DNA of 64,000 nt from Kutzneria sp. CA-103260 (lineage in GTDB: Bacteria; Actinomycetota; Actinomycetes; Mycobacteriales; Pseudonocardiaceae). The stretch lies in contig NZ_CP073318.1 of assembly GCF_018263855.1 (NCBI RefSeq), positions 9,362,001 through 9,426,000 of the forward strand, read 5' to 3'. The notes under the pieces were generated by a model. It saw only the letters and a list, made by a program, of their open reading frames with translations. It did not search any database and was not told the DNA's origin. This document shows, piece by piece, positions 39,462-47,868 of the stretch. Position 1 is the stretch's first letter, and every line of letters starts with the position of its first letter. The position numbers were made by a program, and so were the translations under genes.

Positions 39462-40712
39462 CTACTTGGCCTCGCGGAGCAGGTCGCCCATCCGGTTGAC
39501 GCCGGTGACCAGGTCCTCGTCGCCCAGCGCGTAGGACAGCCGGAAGTAGCCGGGGGTGCCGAACGCCTCGCCCGGCACCACGGCCACCTCGGCGTGCTCC
39601 AGCACCAGGGCGGCCAGCTCGACGCTGGTCTGCGGACGCTGGCCGCGGATCTCCTTGCCCAGCAGGCCCTTCACCGACGGGTAGCAGTAGAACGCGCCCT
39701 TCGGCGTCGGGCACTGCACGCCCGGGATGGCCGACAGCAGCTCGACCATGGTCCGGCGGCGGCGGTCGAACGCGGTGCGCATCGCGTAGACGGCGTCCAG
39801 CGAGCCGGACACGGCCTCCAGCGCGGCGCGCTGCGACACGTTGGCCACGTTCGAGGTCAGGTGCGACTGGAGGTTGGCCGCGGCCTTGGTGACGTCGGCC
39901 GGGGAGATCATCCAGCCCACCCGCCAGCCGGTCATCGCGTACGTCTTGGCCACGCCGTTGAGCACGACGGTGGTGTCGGCCAGCTCGGGCACCAGCACCG
40001 GCAGCGAGTGCGCCTGCGCGCCGTCGTAGACCAGGTGCTCGTAGATCTCGTCGGTGACCACCCAGATGCCGTGCTCCAGCGCCCAGCGGCCGATCGCCTC
40101 GGTCTGCTCGCGGTCGTAGACGGCGCCGGTCGGGTTGGACGGCGACACGAACAGCAGCACCTTGGTGCGCGGCGTGCGCGCCGCCTCTAGCTGCTCGACG
40201 GTGACCAGGTAGTCGGCCGACTCGTCCGCGGTGACCTGCACCGGAACGCCGCCGGCGAGCGTGATCGCCTCCGGGTAGGTGGTCCAGTACGGCGCCGGCA
40301 GCAGGACCTCGTCGCCCGGGTCGAGCAGGGTCGCGAAGGCCTGGTACACGGCCTGCTTGCCGCCGTTGGTGATCAGCACCTGGCTGGCCTGGACCTGGTA
40401 GCCGGAGTCACGGGCGGTCTTGGCCGCCACCGCCTCGCGCAGCTCGGGCAGGCCGGCCGCGGGCGTGTAGCGGTGGTTGCGCGGGTCGCGGGCGGCGGCC
40501 GCGGCCACCTCCACGATCGCCTCGGGGGTGGGGAAGTCGGGTTCGCCGGCGCCGAATCCGATCACCGGCCGGCCCGCCGCCTTGAGCGCCTTCGCCTTGG
40601 CGTCGACCGCGAGGGTGGCCGACTCGGCGATGCCGCCGATGCGGGCGGAGACCCGGCGGCGTTGCGCGGGGCTGTGGACAGGGGGAGCTTCGGGGGCTGC
40701 CATGGCCTTCAT
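39462..40712 (-). CDS. aspC: pyridoxal-phosphate aspartate aminotransferase
   Basis: 416-residue class I aminotransferase converting aspartate and 2-oxoglutarate to oxaloacetate and glutamate. Landmarks: VIGFGAGEPDFPTPEAI, RYTPAAGLPELREAVAAK, ITNGGKQAVYQAF, the Asn/Asp PLP contacts SPSNPTGAVYD and VTDEIYEHLVYDG, the Schiff-base Lys in NGVAKTYAMTGWRVGWM, and the substrate Arg in GYFRLSYAL. The start is uncertain: ATG (MKAMAAPEA) at 40712 or 40703; neither has a strong ribosome-binding site. The gene commonly sits next to tRNA-Trp/secE in actinobacteria. Confidence 0.92.
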   Translation of the reverse strand: MKAMAAPEAPPVHSPAQRRRVSARIGGIAESATLAVDAKAKALKAAGRPVIGFGAGEPDFPTPEAIVEVAAAAARDPRNHRYTPAAGLPELREAVAAKTARDSGYQVQASQVLITNGGKQAVYQAFATLLDPGDEVLLPAPYWTTYPEAITLAGGVPVQVTADESADYLVTVEQLEAARTPRTKVLLFVSPSNPTGAVYDREQTEAIGRWALEHGIWVVTDEIYEHLVYDGAQAHSLPVLVPELADTTVVLNGVAKTYAMTGWRVGWMISPADVTKAAANLQSHLTSNVANVSQRAALEAVSGSLDAVYAMRTAFDRRRRTMVELLSAIPGVQCPTPKGAFYCYPSVKGLLGKEIRGQRPQTSVELAALVLEHAEVAVVPGEAFGTPGYFRLSYALGDEDLVTGVNRMGDLLREAK

Positions 40713-40777
40713 GGTGGCAGACGCCACCCACCGAATTCGCGTCCGGGGGCCCCGAACACCGCTGTTGACCTGTGCGG

Positions 40778-40808
40778 TTGCAGTGACCACCCGTTCGTGC
40801 CGTAGACT
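40778..40808 (+). promoter_or_regulatory. putative tRNA-Trp/secE promoter
   Basis: TTGCAG (40778-40783) and TAGACT (40803-40808), 19-bp spacer, 68 bp before tRNA-Trp; a TTGACC at 40765 is also present. The tRNA and secE are only 30 bp apart, so they probably share it. Confidence 0.5.
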
Positions 40809-40875
40809 CTGGCGAGCCGGGTCGTGATGAAGCCTGTTCCCACGGAGTCCGTGGGACGGCGGAGGACGGCCTCAA

Positions 40876-40948
<73 letters not shown>

Positions 40949-40977
40949 CATCGAAGCTTTGGTGAGCGGAGGATGGC

Positions 40978-41415
40978 GTGAGCGAGGACCGCGAGCAGGA
41001 GCCGACGGAGAAGCGCGAGAGCGCCGCCCGCCCGGTCACCGCCGCTGCGCGACGCGAGCGTCGCGCCTCCGCCCGCCAGGTCGCGCCGGAGAGTGGCAGC
41101 GACCAGACTGAGTCGGCCAAGGCCGACTCGGCCAAGGTTGTCAGCAGCAACGGCAGGACCACGCAGTCCAAGCGCGAGCAGGGCGTGGAGACGGCGTCGC
41201 GTGACCGCAAGGCCAAGCGACCCAACGTCTTCAAGCGCCTGGTCCGCTTCCTCCGCGAGGTCGTCGCCGAACTGCGCAAGGTCATCTGGCCGACGCGCAA
41301 GATGCTGGTGACGTACACGATCGTCGTGCTGGTGTTCGTGGCCGTGATGGTGGCGTTGGTCTTCGGTCTGGACTACGCCTTCCTCCAGGGCGTGTCCTTC
41401 GTGTTCGGTAAGTAG
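40978..41415 (+). CDS. secE: protein translocase subunit SecE
   Basis: 145-residue SecE, part of the SecYEG membrane translocon. A long charged cytoplasmic extension (~85 residues, usual for actinobacteria) precedes the conserved amphipathic helix NVFKRLVRFLREVVAELRKV and IWPTRKMLVTYTI, and a single membrane span VLVFVAVMVALVFGLDYAFL. GTG start 29 bp after tRNA-Trp. Followed by nusG in the standard order. Confidence 0.96.
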   Translation: MSEDREQEPTEKRESAARPVTAAARRERRASARQVAPESGSDQTESAKADSAKVVSSNGRTTQSKREQGVETASRDRKAKRPNVFKRLVRFLREVVAELRKVIWPTRKMLVTYTIVVLVFVAVMVALVFGLDYAFLQGVSFVFGK

Positions 41416-41494
41416 CCGAGCACAGGGCGCAGGGCCACCGGTCGCCGGCGTGAGCGACCGGACACTGACGCACGAGAGGAAGCGAGACCCAGCT

Positions 41495-42307
41495 GTGACC
41501 TCCGAGAACGGCGCCGCCGCCGACCGGGAGCTGACGGACGCCGACGAGCAGGACCTCGTCGAGGTCGAGTCCGACGCCGACCTGGACGTGGCCGAGGACA
41601 CTGAGGTCGAGCAGGTCGAGTCCGAGGACGGCGACGACGCCGACGAGGACAGTGCCGCCGAGGACGAGCCGGCCGACGCGGCTGTCGACGAGGACCTGGA
41701 CCCCGCCGAGGAGATGCGGGCCGCGCTGCGGCACGCCCCCGGCGACTGGTACGTCGTGCACTCGTACGCCGGTTACGAGAACAAGGTCAAGACCAACCTC
41801 GAGACGCGCATCCAGACCCTGGACATGGAGGACTTCATCTTCCAGGTCGAGGTGCCGACCGAGGAAGTCACCGAGATCAAGAACGGCCAGCGCAAGCAGG
41901 TGCAGCGCAAGGTGCTGCCCGGCTACATCCTGGTCCGGATGGAACTGAACGACTCGTCCTGGAGCGCCGTGCGCAACACCCCCGGGGTCACCGGGTTCGT
42001 GGGCGCCACCTCCAAGCCGTCCCCGCTCAGCCTGGACGACGTGCTCAAGTTCCTGCTCCCGCAGGTTGAGCAGGACGCGGCCAAGCAGGAGGGCGGCAAG
42101 AAGGCCGCCACCGCCGTGGCCAAGCCGACCGTCGAGGTCGACTTCGAGGTCGGCGAGTCCGTCACCGTCATGGACGGACCGTTCGCGACGCTGCCGGCTA
42201 CCATCAGCGAGGTCAACGCGGACGGCCAGAAGCTGAAGGTGCTCGTGTCGATCTTCGGTCGCGAGACTCCGGTCGAGCTGTCGTTCACCCAGGTCTCCAA
42301 GATCTGA
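41495..42307 (+). CDS. nusG: transcription termination/antitermination protein NusG
   Basis: 270-residue NusG that binds RNA polymerase and links it to Rho or ribosomes. An acidic low-complexity N-terminal extension (~85 residues) precedes the NGN domain (WYVVHSYAGYENKVKTNLET, VLPGYILVRM, NTPGVTGFVG) and the C-terminal KOW domain (VGESVTVMDGPFATLPATIS, VSIFGRETPVELSFTQVSKI). GTG start (VTSENGAAAD) preceded by GAGAGGAAG; the longer reading adds 15 residues. Confidence 0.95.
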   Translation: MTSENGAAADRELTDADEQDLVEVESDADLDVAEDTEVEQVESEDGDDADEDSAAEDEPADAAVDEDLDPAEEMRAALRHAPGDWYVVHSYAGYENKVKTNLETRIQTLDMEDFIFQVEVPTEEVTEIKNGQRKQVQRKVLPGYILVRMELNDSSWSAVRNTPGVTGFVGATSKPSPLSLDDVLKFLLPQVEQDAAKQEGGKKAATAVAKPTVEVDFEVGESVTVMDGPFATLPATISEVNADGQKLKVLVSIFGRETPVELSFTQVSKI

Positions 42308-42389
42308 CCGGTTCCCGGAAGGGAGCCGCGCAGCCACGCGGTGGCGGGCAGGGCCCCCGCGCGGAACCACACGAAACAGGAAAACCGAA

Positions 42390-42824
42390 ATGCCACCCAA
42401 GAAGAAGAAGCTCGCAGCGATCATCAAGCTGCAGATCAAGGCCGGTCTCGCCAACCCGGCGCCGCCCGTCGGCCCGGCGCTCGGCCAGCACGGCGTCAAC
42501 ATCATGGAGTTCTGCAAGGCCTACAACGCCGCGACCGAGTCGCAGCGTGGCACGGTCGTGCCGGTCGAGATCTCCGTGTACGAAGACCGCTCGTTCGACT
42601 TCAAGCTCAAGACCCCGCCGGCCGCGAAGCTGCTGCTCAAGGCCGCCGGTGTGGAGAAGGGCAGCGGCGAGCCGCACAAGACCAAGGTCGCCAAGGTCAG
42701 CTGGGACCAGGTGCGCGAGATCGCCCAGACCAAGATGGCCGACCTCAACGCGGACGACGTGGACCAGGCGGCGAAGATCATCGCCGGCACCGCCCGCTCC
42801 ATGGGCATCACGGTCGAAGGCTGA
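42390..42824 (+). CDS. rplK: 50S ribosomal protein L11
   Basis: 144-residue L11, which binds the GTPase-associated centre of 23S rRNA. Typical sequence: [49 protein letters not shown], and the RNA-binding C-terminal domain ending [15 protein letters not shown]. Upstream of rplA in the standard operon. The conserved Pro-rich N-terminal helix that binds thiopeptides is present. Confidence 0.98.
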
Positions 42825-42896
42825 CACACACTTTCCGAAGGCGTGGGAGAGCTGGGCGCAGCTCATAACCACTACTGATCCACGAAGGACAGAATC

Positions 42897-43613
42897 ATGC
42901 AGCGCAGCAAGGCATACCGCCAGGCCGCCGAGCTGGTGGACCGGGAGCGGCTGTACTCGCCGCTCGAGGCCGCCAACCTGGCGAAGGAGACCTCCAAGGT
43001 CAAGCTGGACGCCACCGTCGAGGTTGCGATCCGTCTCGGTGTCGACCCCCGCAAGGCCGACCAGATGGTTCGTGGCACCGTCAACCTGCCCCACGGCACC
43101 GGCAAGACCGCGCGGGTGATCGTGTTCGCGACCGGCGACAAGGCCGCTGAGGCCGAGGCCGCCGGTGCGGACGCCGTCGGCAGCGACGACCTGATCGAGC
43201 GCATCCAGGGTGGCTGGCTCGATTTCGACGCCGCGATCGCGACGCCCGACCAGATGGCCAAGGTCGGTCGCATCGCCCGCATCCTGGGCCCCCGTGGCCT
43301 GATGCCGAACCCCAAGACCGGCACCGTGACCCCGGCCGTCGCCAAGGCGATCACCGAGATCAAGGGCGGCAAGATCAACTTCCGGGTGGACAAGCAGGCC
43401 AACCTGCACCTGGTGATCGGCAAGGCCTCGTTCGACACCGACAAGCTGGTGGAGAACTACGCGGCCGCGCTGGACGAGGTGCTGCGGGCCAAGCCGTCCG
43501 CCGCCAAGGGCCGGTACCTGAAGAAGGTCACCTTCTCCACCACCATGGGCCCGGGCATCCCGGTCGACCCGAACCGCACCCGCAACCTGCTGACCGACGA
43601 GGTCGGTGTCTGA
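42897..43613 (+). CDS. rplA: 50S ribosomal protein L1
   Basis: 238-residue L1 of the ribosomal stalk; it can also repress its own operon by binding the leader mRNA. Landmarks: SKAYRQAAELVDRERLYSPL, NLPHGTGKTARVIVFATGD, GRIARILGPRGLMPNPKTGT, and FRVDKQANLHLVIGKASFD. Follows rplK by about 70 bp. The stop is followed within 3 bp by the structured element at 43617. Confidence 0.98.
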   Translation: MQRSKAYRQAAELVDRERLYSPLEAANLAKETSKVKLDATVEVAIRLGVDPRKADQMVRGTVNLPHGTGKTARVIVFATGDKAAEAEAAGADAVGSDDLIERIQGGWLDFDAAIATPDQMAKVGRIARILGPRGLMPNPKTGTVTPAVAKAITEIKGGKINFRVDKQANLHLVIGKASFDTDKLVENYAAALDEVLRAKPSAAKGRYLKKVTFSTTMGPGIPVDPNRTRNLLTDEVGV

Positions 43614-43616
43614 TTT

Positions 43617-43733
43617 GTCGAGCTTCGCTCGACGGTGAGGCCGCTCCTAAGCCGATGCCTTCCCTTGGCTGATTCGACCGCTGGAAAGATGCGCTCGAAT
43701 CAGCCTGCGGTCCAGGCATCGGCGCGGCCTCAC
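43617..43733 (+). ncRNA. 117-nt structured intergenic element, copy A
   Basis: Starts 3 bp after the rplA stop: hairpin GTCGAGC-TTC-GCTCGAC (43617-43633), one G, then a 99-nt nested fold. The outer helix GTGAGGCCG pairs with CGGCCTCAC (43635-43643/43725-43733), the middle helix CCGATGCCT with AGGCATCGG, and the inner helix GCTGATTCGA with TCGAATCAGC plus CGC/GCG, capped by TGGAAAGAT. Length and spacing equal those of copy B at 12749-12865, while most stem bases differ compensatorily. No U-tract. Confidence 0.75.
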
Positions 43734-43754
43734 AGCCTGAGTGCGAACCAGCTG

Positions 43755-43798
43755 AACGACAAGGGCCGCATCCCGCGAGGGGTGCGGCCCTTGTCGTT
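43755..43798. terminator. bidirectional terminator downstream of rplA
   Basis: AACGACAAGGGCCGCA and its complement TGCGGCCCTTGTCGTT form a perfect 16-bp stem. It lies after element A and before the stop of the converging hypothetical gene. Confidence 0.85.
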
Positions 43799-43806
43799 GG
43801 CCGAGT

Positions 43807-44361
43807 TCAGTTGGTCGGGGCTGGTGGGCAGGGGGTCGGGTCGGGCTTGAGGTCGTCCACGACCCAGCCGTTGGCCGTGTGGCTGAGCACGAACATGCCG
43901 AGCGAGTCGCCGCCGCTGACCGACATCGCGCACGAGTTGACGGTCGCCGAGCTGGTGCCCTGCAGGTGCACAGCGGTGGTCGGCACGGTCAGGCCGGCGT
44001 ACGCCTGCGCGTCGGTGACCTTGGTGTGCGCCTTGTGCACCGCGTCCTCGCAGCTGGACGCGGTGAAGGCGGCCGCGAAGTTCAACTCGCCGTGCGCGCT
44101 GAAGAAGGCCGGGCAGACCTTGGCCGGGTCGTCGTTGCCGACCGCCGCGTACACCGAGCTCACCGCGATCGAGGGATTGGCCGCCCCGGCCAGCGGGATG
44201 CCCGCGCCGGGAGCGCCGCCGCCACCCGAGCCGCCGCTGCCGCCCGTGCCGGTGTCGGCGGGGGCGAAGATGTTGGACAGGTAGTACTGACCGCCACCGA
44301 GCACCGCCAGAACCACGATGCCCGCCGGGAGGTACGCGCGCCGCCGCCGCTCCTTCGCCAC
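43807..44361 (-). CDS. membrane-anchored hypothetical protein
   Basis: 184-residue protein with a cytoplasmic Arg/Lys start (MAKERRRRAYLPAG), one membrane or signal segment (IVVLAVLGGGQYYLSNI), a Gly/Ser-rich linker, and an exported domain of ~110 residues containing four cysteines (KVCPAFFSA, TASSCEDAV, NSCAMSV, PTPCPPAP). The fold resembles small ligand-binding or lipoprotein-like domains seen in actinobacteria, but no family is recognised. It interrupts the ribosomal-protein cluster and is convergent to rplA. Confidence 0.72.
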   Translation of the reverse strand: MAKERRRRAYLPAGIVVLAVLGGGQYYLSNIFAPADTGTGGSGGSGGGGAPGAGIPLAGAANPSIAVSSVYAAVGNDDPAKVCPAFFSAHGELNFAAAFTASSCEDAVHKAHTKVTDAQAYAGLTVPTTAVHLQGTSSATVNSCAMSVSGGDSLGMFVLSHTANGWVVDDLKPDPTPCPPAPTN

Positions 44362-44378
44362 CGCCCCAGGCTATCGTT

Positions 44379-44408
44379 TTGGAGTTCGCGGCACCGGGTT
44401 GCTACCCT
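44379..44408 (+). promoter_or_regulatory. putative rplJL promoter
   Basis: TTGGAG (44379-44384) and TACCCT (44403-44408) with an 18-bp spacer, upstream of the L10 leader. Confidence 0.5.
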
Positions 44409-44429
44409 TGTCGCAGTTCCACCGAAGAC

Positions 44430-44600
44430 CGCTGGTGTCTGGCGTGTCCAGACGAAGGTCCCGCGAGAGCGGGCGGCCCGCGCAGGAGGACGAGGCAGTA
44501 GATCCGCGCGGTCGCCGCGCGTCGACTCTTGTACGCCCCGTGCCGCTCTGCGCCGGGGCGTTCTCTTTTGCAGTACCTCCTCCAGCGGTCGCCCGCGACG
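44430..44600 (+). ncRNA. L10 ribosomal protein leader / attenuator
   Basis: The 230-nt untranslated leader of rplJ is highly structured. Near its centre ACGCCCCG (44533-44540) pairs with CGGGGCGT (44554-44561), followed by TTCTCTTTT, an attenuator-like arrangement. It matches the position and shape of the L10 leader family, in which L10/L12 protein binding controls rplJL expression. The rRNA-mimic region is not resolved by eye. Confidence 0.75.
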
Positions 44601-44641
44601 TGTTCGCGGGTTCCCCGCTACCAAGCAGAGAGGAGGCGACC

Positions 44642-45175
44642 ATGGCGAAGCCAAGCAAGGTCACCGCCGTTGCTGAGATCTCGGAGAAGTTCCGGGCCAG
44701 CTCGGCCGCGGTTGTCACCGAGTACCGCGGGCTCACCATGACGCAGCTCACCGTGCTGCGGCGCGCTCTCGGCAAGGGCACCACGTACACCGTCGCGAAG
44801 AACACCCTGGTCAAGCGGGCCGCCGAGGACGCTGGCGTCGAGGGTCTCGAGAGCTTGCTGGTCGGCCCGACCGCCATCGCGTTCATCGAGGGCGAGCCGG
44901 TCGACGCGGCCAAGGCGCTGCGTGACTTCGCGAAGGACAACAAGGCCCTTGTCGTCAAGGGCGGCTACATGGACGGCAAGCCGCTCTCGGTCGACGAGGT
45001 CAGCAAGATCGCTGACCTCGAGAGCCGCGAGGTGCTGCTGGCCAAGCTCGCCGGCGCCATGAAGGGCAACCTGGCCAAGGCCGCCGGCCTGTTCCAGGCG
45101 CCTGCCTCGCAGGTCGCCCGGCTGGCCGCCGCCCTGCAGGAGAAGAAGGCAGCCGAGGCTCCGGCCGAGGGCTGA
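44642..45175 (+). CDS. rplJ: 50S ribosomal protein L10
   Basis: 177-residue L10, the stalk base that carries L7/L12 dimers. Landmarks: KPSKVTAVAEISEKFRASSA, VVTEYRGLTMTQLTVLRRAL, TTYTVAKNTLVKRAAEDAGV and LAGAMKGNLAKAAGLFQAPA. ATG with GGAGG nearby. Its expression is probably attenuated by the upstream leader. Followed by rplL. Confidence 0.98.
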   Translation: MAKPSKVTAVAEISEKFRASSAAVVTEYRGLTMTQLTVLRRALGKGTTYTVAKNTLVKRAAEDAGVEGLESLLVGPTAIAFIEGEPVDAAKALRDFAKDNKALVVKGGYMDGKPLSVDEVSKIADLESREVLLAKLAGAMKGNLAKAAGLFQAPASQVARLAAALQEKKAAEAPAEG

Positions 45176-45235
45176 CCACAAGCCACATCCCCGCCTGCAT
45201 GGCGGCCACGTTATTCATGAGGAAGGAACGCCATC

Positions 45236-45625
45236 ATGGCTAAGCTCACCACCGACGAGCTGCTCGACGCCTTCAAGGAGATGACCCTCCTGGAGCTGTC
45301 CGCGTTCGTGAAGCAGTTCGAGGAGACCTTCGAGGTCACCGCGGCCGCTCCGGTCGCCGCTGTCGCCGTCGCCGGCCCGGGCGCTGCCCCGGCCGAGGCC
45401 GCCGAGGAGCAGGACGAGTTCGACGTCGTGCTGGAGTCGGCCGGCGACAAGAAGATCCAGGTCATCAAGGTCGTCCGCGAGGTCGTCTCGGGCCTGGGCC
45501 TGAAGGAGGCCAAGGAGCTGGTCGAGTCCGCTCCGAAGCCGGTCCTGGAGAAGGTCGCCAAGGAGGCTGCCGAGGCCGCCAAGGAGAAGCTCGAGGCCGC
45601 TGGCGCCAAGATCACCCTCAAGTGA
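45236..45625 (+). CDS. rplL: 50S ribosomal protein L7/L12
   Basis: 129-residue stalk protein. N-terminal dimerisation region (LTTDELLDAFKEMTLLELSA), an Ala/Pro-rich hinge, and the C-terminal factor-binding domain (FDVVLESAGDKKIQVIKVVR, LGLKEAKELVESAPKPVLEK). Standard position after rplJ; the operon ends at the following terminator. Confidence 0.98.
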   Translation: MAKLTTDELLDAFKEMTLLELSAFVKQFEETFEVTAAAPVAAVAVAGPGAAPAEAAEEQDEFDVVLESAGDKKIQVIKVVREVVSGLGLKEAKELVESAPKPVLEKVAKEAAEAAKEKLEAAGAKITLK

Positions 45626-45650
45626 TCTCGTAGCTCCATAGCTGTTCCCC

Positions 45651-45686
45651 GCAGAGGCGGTCACCCGTTAGGGTGGCCGCCTCTGC
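45651..45686 (+). terminator. rplJL terminator
   Basis: GCAGAGGCGG and CCGCCTCTGC, perfect 10-bp stem with an additional CACCC/GGGTG inside, 25 bp after rplL. Confidence 0.8.
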
Positions 45687-45855
45687 TGCATCCGGAGGAT
45701 AACGGCTCGGCAACGGGTTCCCGTTCGGAGGAAACTCGCCAGTAACCTTCGCCGTCCGTGGTCGTTGCATCAGGGAGACGGCGTCCCACGGCGTCACAGC
45801 ACGGTGGGGTGCACAATTCGCACTCGGAGTAAACCCGGGTCACGAGGAGGTGCGG

Positions 45856-47082
45856 ATGGGCGTCGAGGTGGTCGTCGACGGGCTGTCGAAGTCCTTCGGC
45901 AAGCAGACCATCTGGCGGGACGTCACGCTGACCCTGCCTCCCGGCGAGATCAGCGTCCTGCTCGGTCCGTCGGGCACCGGCAAGTCGGTCTTCCTGAAGT
46001 CGCTGGTCGGACTGCTGAAACCGGAACACGGCCGGATCGTCATCACCGGCACTGACATCGTGCGCTGCTCGGAGCACAAGCTCTACGACATCCGGAAGCT
46101 GTTCGGTGTGCTGTTCCAGGACGGCGCGCTGTTCGGCTCGATGGACCTGTTCGACAACATCGCCTTCCCGCTGCGCGAGCACACCAAAAAGGGTGAAGCG
46201 GAGATCCGGCGCATCGTGCTGGAGAAGATGGAGATGGTCGGCCTCATCGGGGCCGAGAAGAAGCTGCCCGGCGAGATCTCCGGCGGTATGCGCAAGCGGG
46301 CGGGCCTGGCCCGGGCGCTGGTGCTGGACCCGGAGATCATCCTGTTCGACGAGCCGGACTCCGGCCTCGACCCGGTCCGGGTGGCCTACCTCAACCAGCT
46401 CATCGTCGACCTGAACGCGCAGATCGACGCGACCTTCCTGATCGTCACGCACGACATCGGCACCGCCCGCACCGTGCCGGACAACATCGGCATGCTGTTC
46501 CGCCGCGAGCTGGTCATGTTCGGCCCCCGCGAGGTGCTGCTCACCTCGACCGAGCCGGCCGTCGAGCAGTTCCTGCTCGGCCGCCGCGAGGGCCCGATCG
46601 GCATGAGCGAGGAGAAGGACGCCGGCCAGGCCGCGGCCGAGCTGGCCGCGCTGCGGGCCGGCGGCACCTCCGGCCCGCTCGGCGGTCCGAAGGGCGGTGG
46701 CGGCACCGGCATCGTGCCGCAGCTGGAGCCGACCCCGGGCCTGCCGATCCGCCGGGCCGTGGAGCGCCGCAAGGACCGCGTGATGCAGATCCTGCACACG
46801 CTGCCGCCTTCGGCGCAGGACGCGATCGTCAACAGCCTGACCCGCGAGGAACAGCAGCACTACGGCGTGTTCGCCGGCGCCGGGGCCACCCAGGTCCAGC
46901 CGCCGGTGCAGACCTCCACGGCGAACACCATGCCGCGGCCCACCCCGTACCCGCGCACCGCTGACCTGCCGCAGACCGAGTGGCAGCCCCAGTCCGGCGC
47001 GCTGACCTCCGACGACGCGTCGGCCCCCGCCCCCGAACCGGGGCGCAAGCGGGGCTGGCTGCGCCGGGGCGGTGAGAAGTGA
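45856..47082 (+). CDS. Mce-system ABC ATPase (MceG/Mkl-like)
   Basis: 408-residue ATPase that energises the YrbE/Mce lipid importer. Walker A LLGPSGTGKSVFLKSLVGLL, signature SGGMRKRAGLARAL, Walker B IILFDEPDSGLDP, H-loop IVTHDI. The C-terminal ~150 residues are an extension typical of actinobacterial Mkl, rich in Gly/Pro with the helical segment RRKDRVMQILHTLPPSAQDA. Located directly after rplL, where mycobacterial mkl also lies, but here it leads a complete mce operon. ATG with GAGGAGG upstream; its stop overlaps the next GTG (GTGA). Confidence 0.95.
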   Translation: MGVEVVVDGLSKSFGKQTIWRDVTLTLPPGEISVLLGPSGTGKSVFLKSLVGLLKPEHGRIVITGTDIVRCSEHKLYDIRKLFGVLFQDGALFGSMDLFDNIAFPLREHTKKGEAEIRRIVLEKMEMVGLIGAEKKLPGEISGGMRKRAGLARALVLDPEIILFDEPDSGLDPVRVAYLNQLIVDLNAQIDATFLIVTHDIGTARTVPDNIGMLFRRELVMFGPREVLLTSTEPAVEQFLLGRREGPIGMSEEKDAGQAAAELAALRAGGTSGPLGGPKGGGGTGIVPQLEPTPGLPIRRAVERRKDRVMQILHTLPPSAQDAIVNSLTREEQQHYGVFAGAGATQVQPPVQTSTANTMPRPTPYPRTADLPQTEWQPQSGALTSDDASAPAPEPGRKRGWLRRGGEK

Positions 47083-47867
47083 CCGCACCAACCGCCAACT
47101 TCCCGGGCGCCGGGGCGCTGCGGGAGACCGGCAAGCTGTTCGCGCTCGGGCTGGACACCGTCCGCATGGTGTTCCGCCGTCCGTTCCAGCTGCGTGAGTT
47201 CATCCAGCAGTGCTGGTTCATCGCCAGCGTCACCATCCTGCCCACGGCGCTGGTGTCCATCCCGTTCGGCGCGGTGATCGCGCTGCAGCTCGGCTCACTG
47301 ACCCGGCAGATCGGCGCGCAGTCGTTCACCGGCGCCGCGTCCGTGCTGGCGATCATCCAGCAGGCCAGCCCGATCGTGACGGCGCTGCTGATCGCCGGGG
47401 CCGGCGGCTCGGCCATCTGCGCCGACCTCGGTTCCCGCAAGATCCGCGACGAGATCGACGCGATGGAGGTGCTCGGCGTCTCCCCGATCCAGCGGCTGGT
47501 GGTGCCGCGGGTGCTCGCCTCGATGCTGATCTCCTTGCTGCTCAACGGAATGGTCAGCGTGGTCGGCGTGCTCGGCGGCTACTTCTTCAACGTGATCCTG
47601 CAGGGCGGCACGCCCGGCGCCTACCTGGCCAGCTTCTCCGCGCTGGCCCAGCTGCCGGACCTGTGGATCAGCGAGATCAAGGCGGTCATCTTCGGTTTCC
47701 TGGCCGGCATCGTCGCCGCCTACCGCGGGCTGAACCCGGGCAGCGGCCCCAAGGGCGTCGGCGACGCGGTGAACCAGTCCGTGGTCATTACGTTCCTGCT
47801 GCTGTTCTTCGTGAACTTCGTGCTCACCACGATCTATCTCCAGCTGGTTCCGGCGAAGGGGATGTGA
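47079..47867 (+). CDS. YrbE/MlaE-type permease A
   Basis: 262-residue membrane permease of the Mce importer. Features: ADLGSRKIRDEIDAMEVLGV (the EExDALxxxG-like loop contacting the ATPase), five membrane segments including SVTILPTALVSIPFGAVIAL and ISLLLNGMVSVVGVLGGYFF. It pairs with YrbEB to form the membrane channel. The GTG start overlaps the ATPase stop. Confidence 0.93.
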   Translation: MTAPTANFPGAGALRETGKLFALGLDTVRMVFRRPFQLREFIQQCWFIASVTILPTALVSIPFGAVIALQLGSLTRQIGAQSFTGAASVLAIIQQASPIVTALLIAGAGGSAICADLGSRKIRDEIDAMEVLGVSPIQRLVVPRVLASMLISLLLNGMVSVVGVLGGYFFNVILQGGTPGAYLASFSALAQLPDLWISEIKAVIFGFLAGIVAAYRGLNPGSGPKGVGDAVNQSVVITFLLLFFVNFVLTTIYLQLVPAKGM

Positions 47868-47868
47868 C

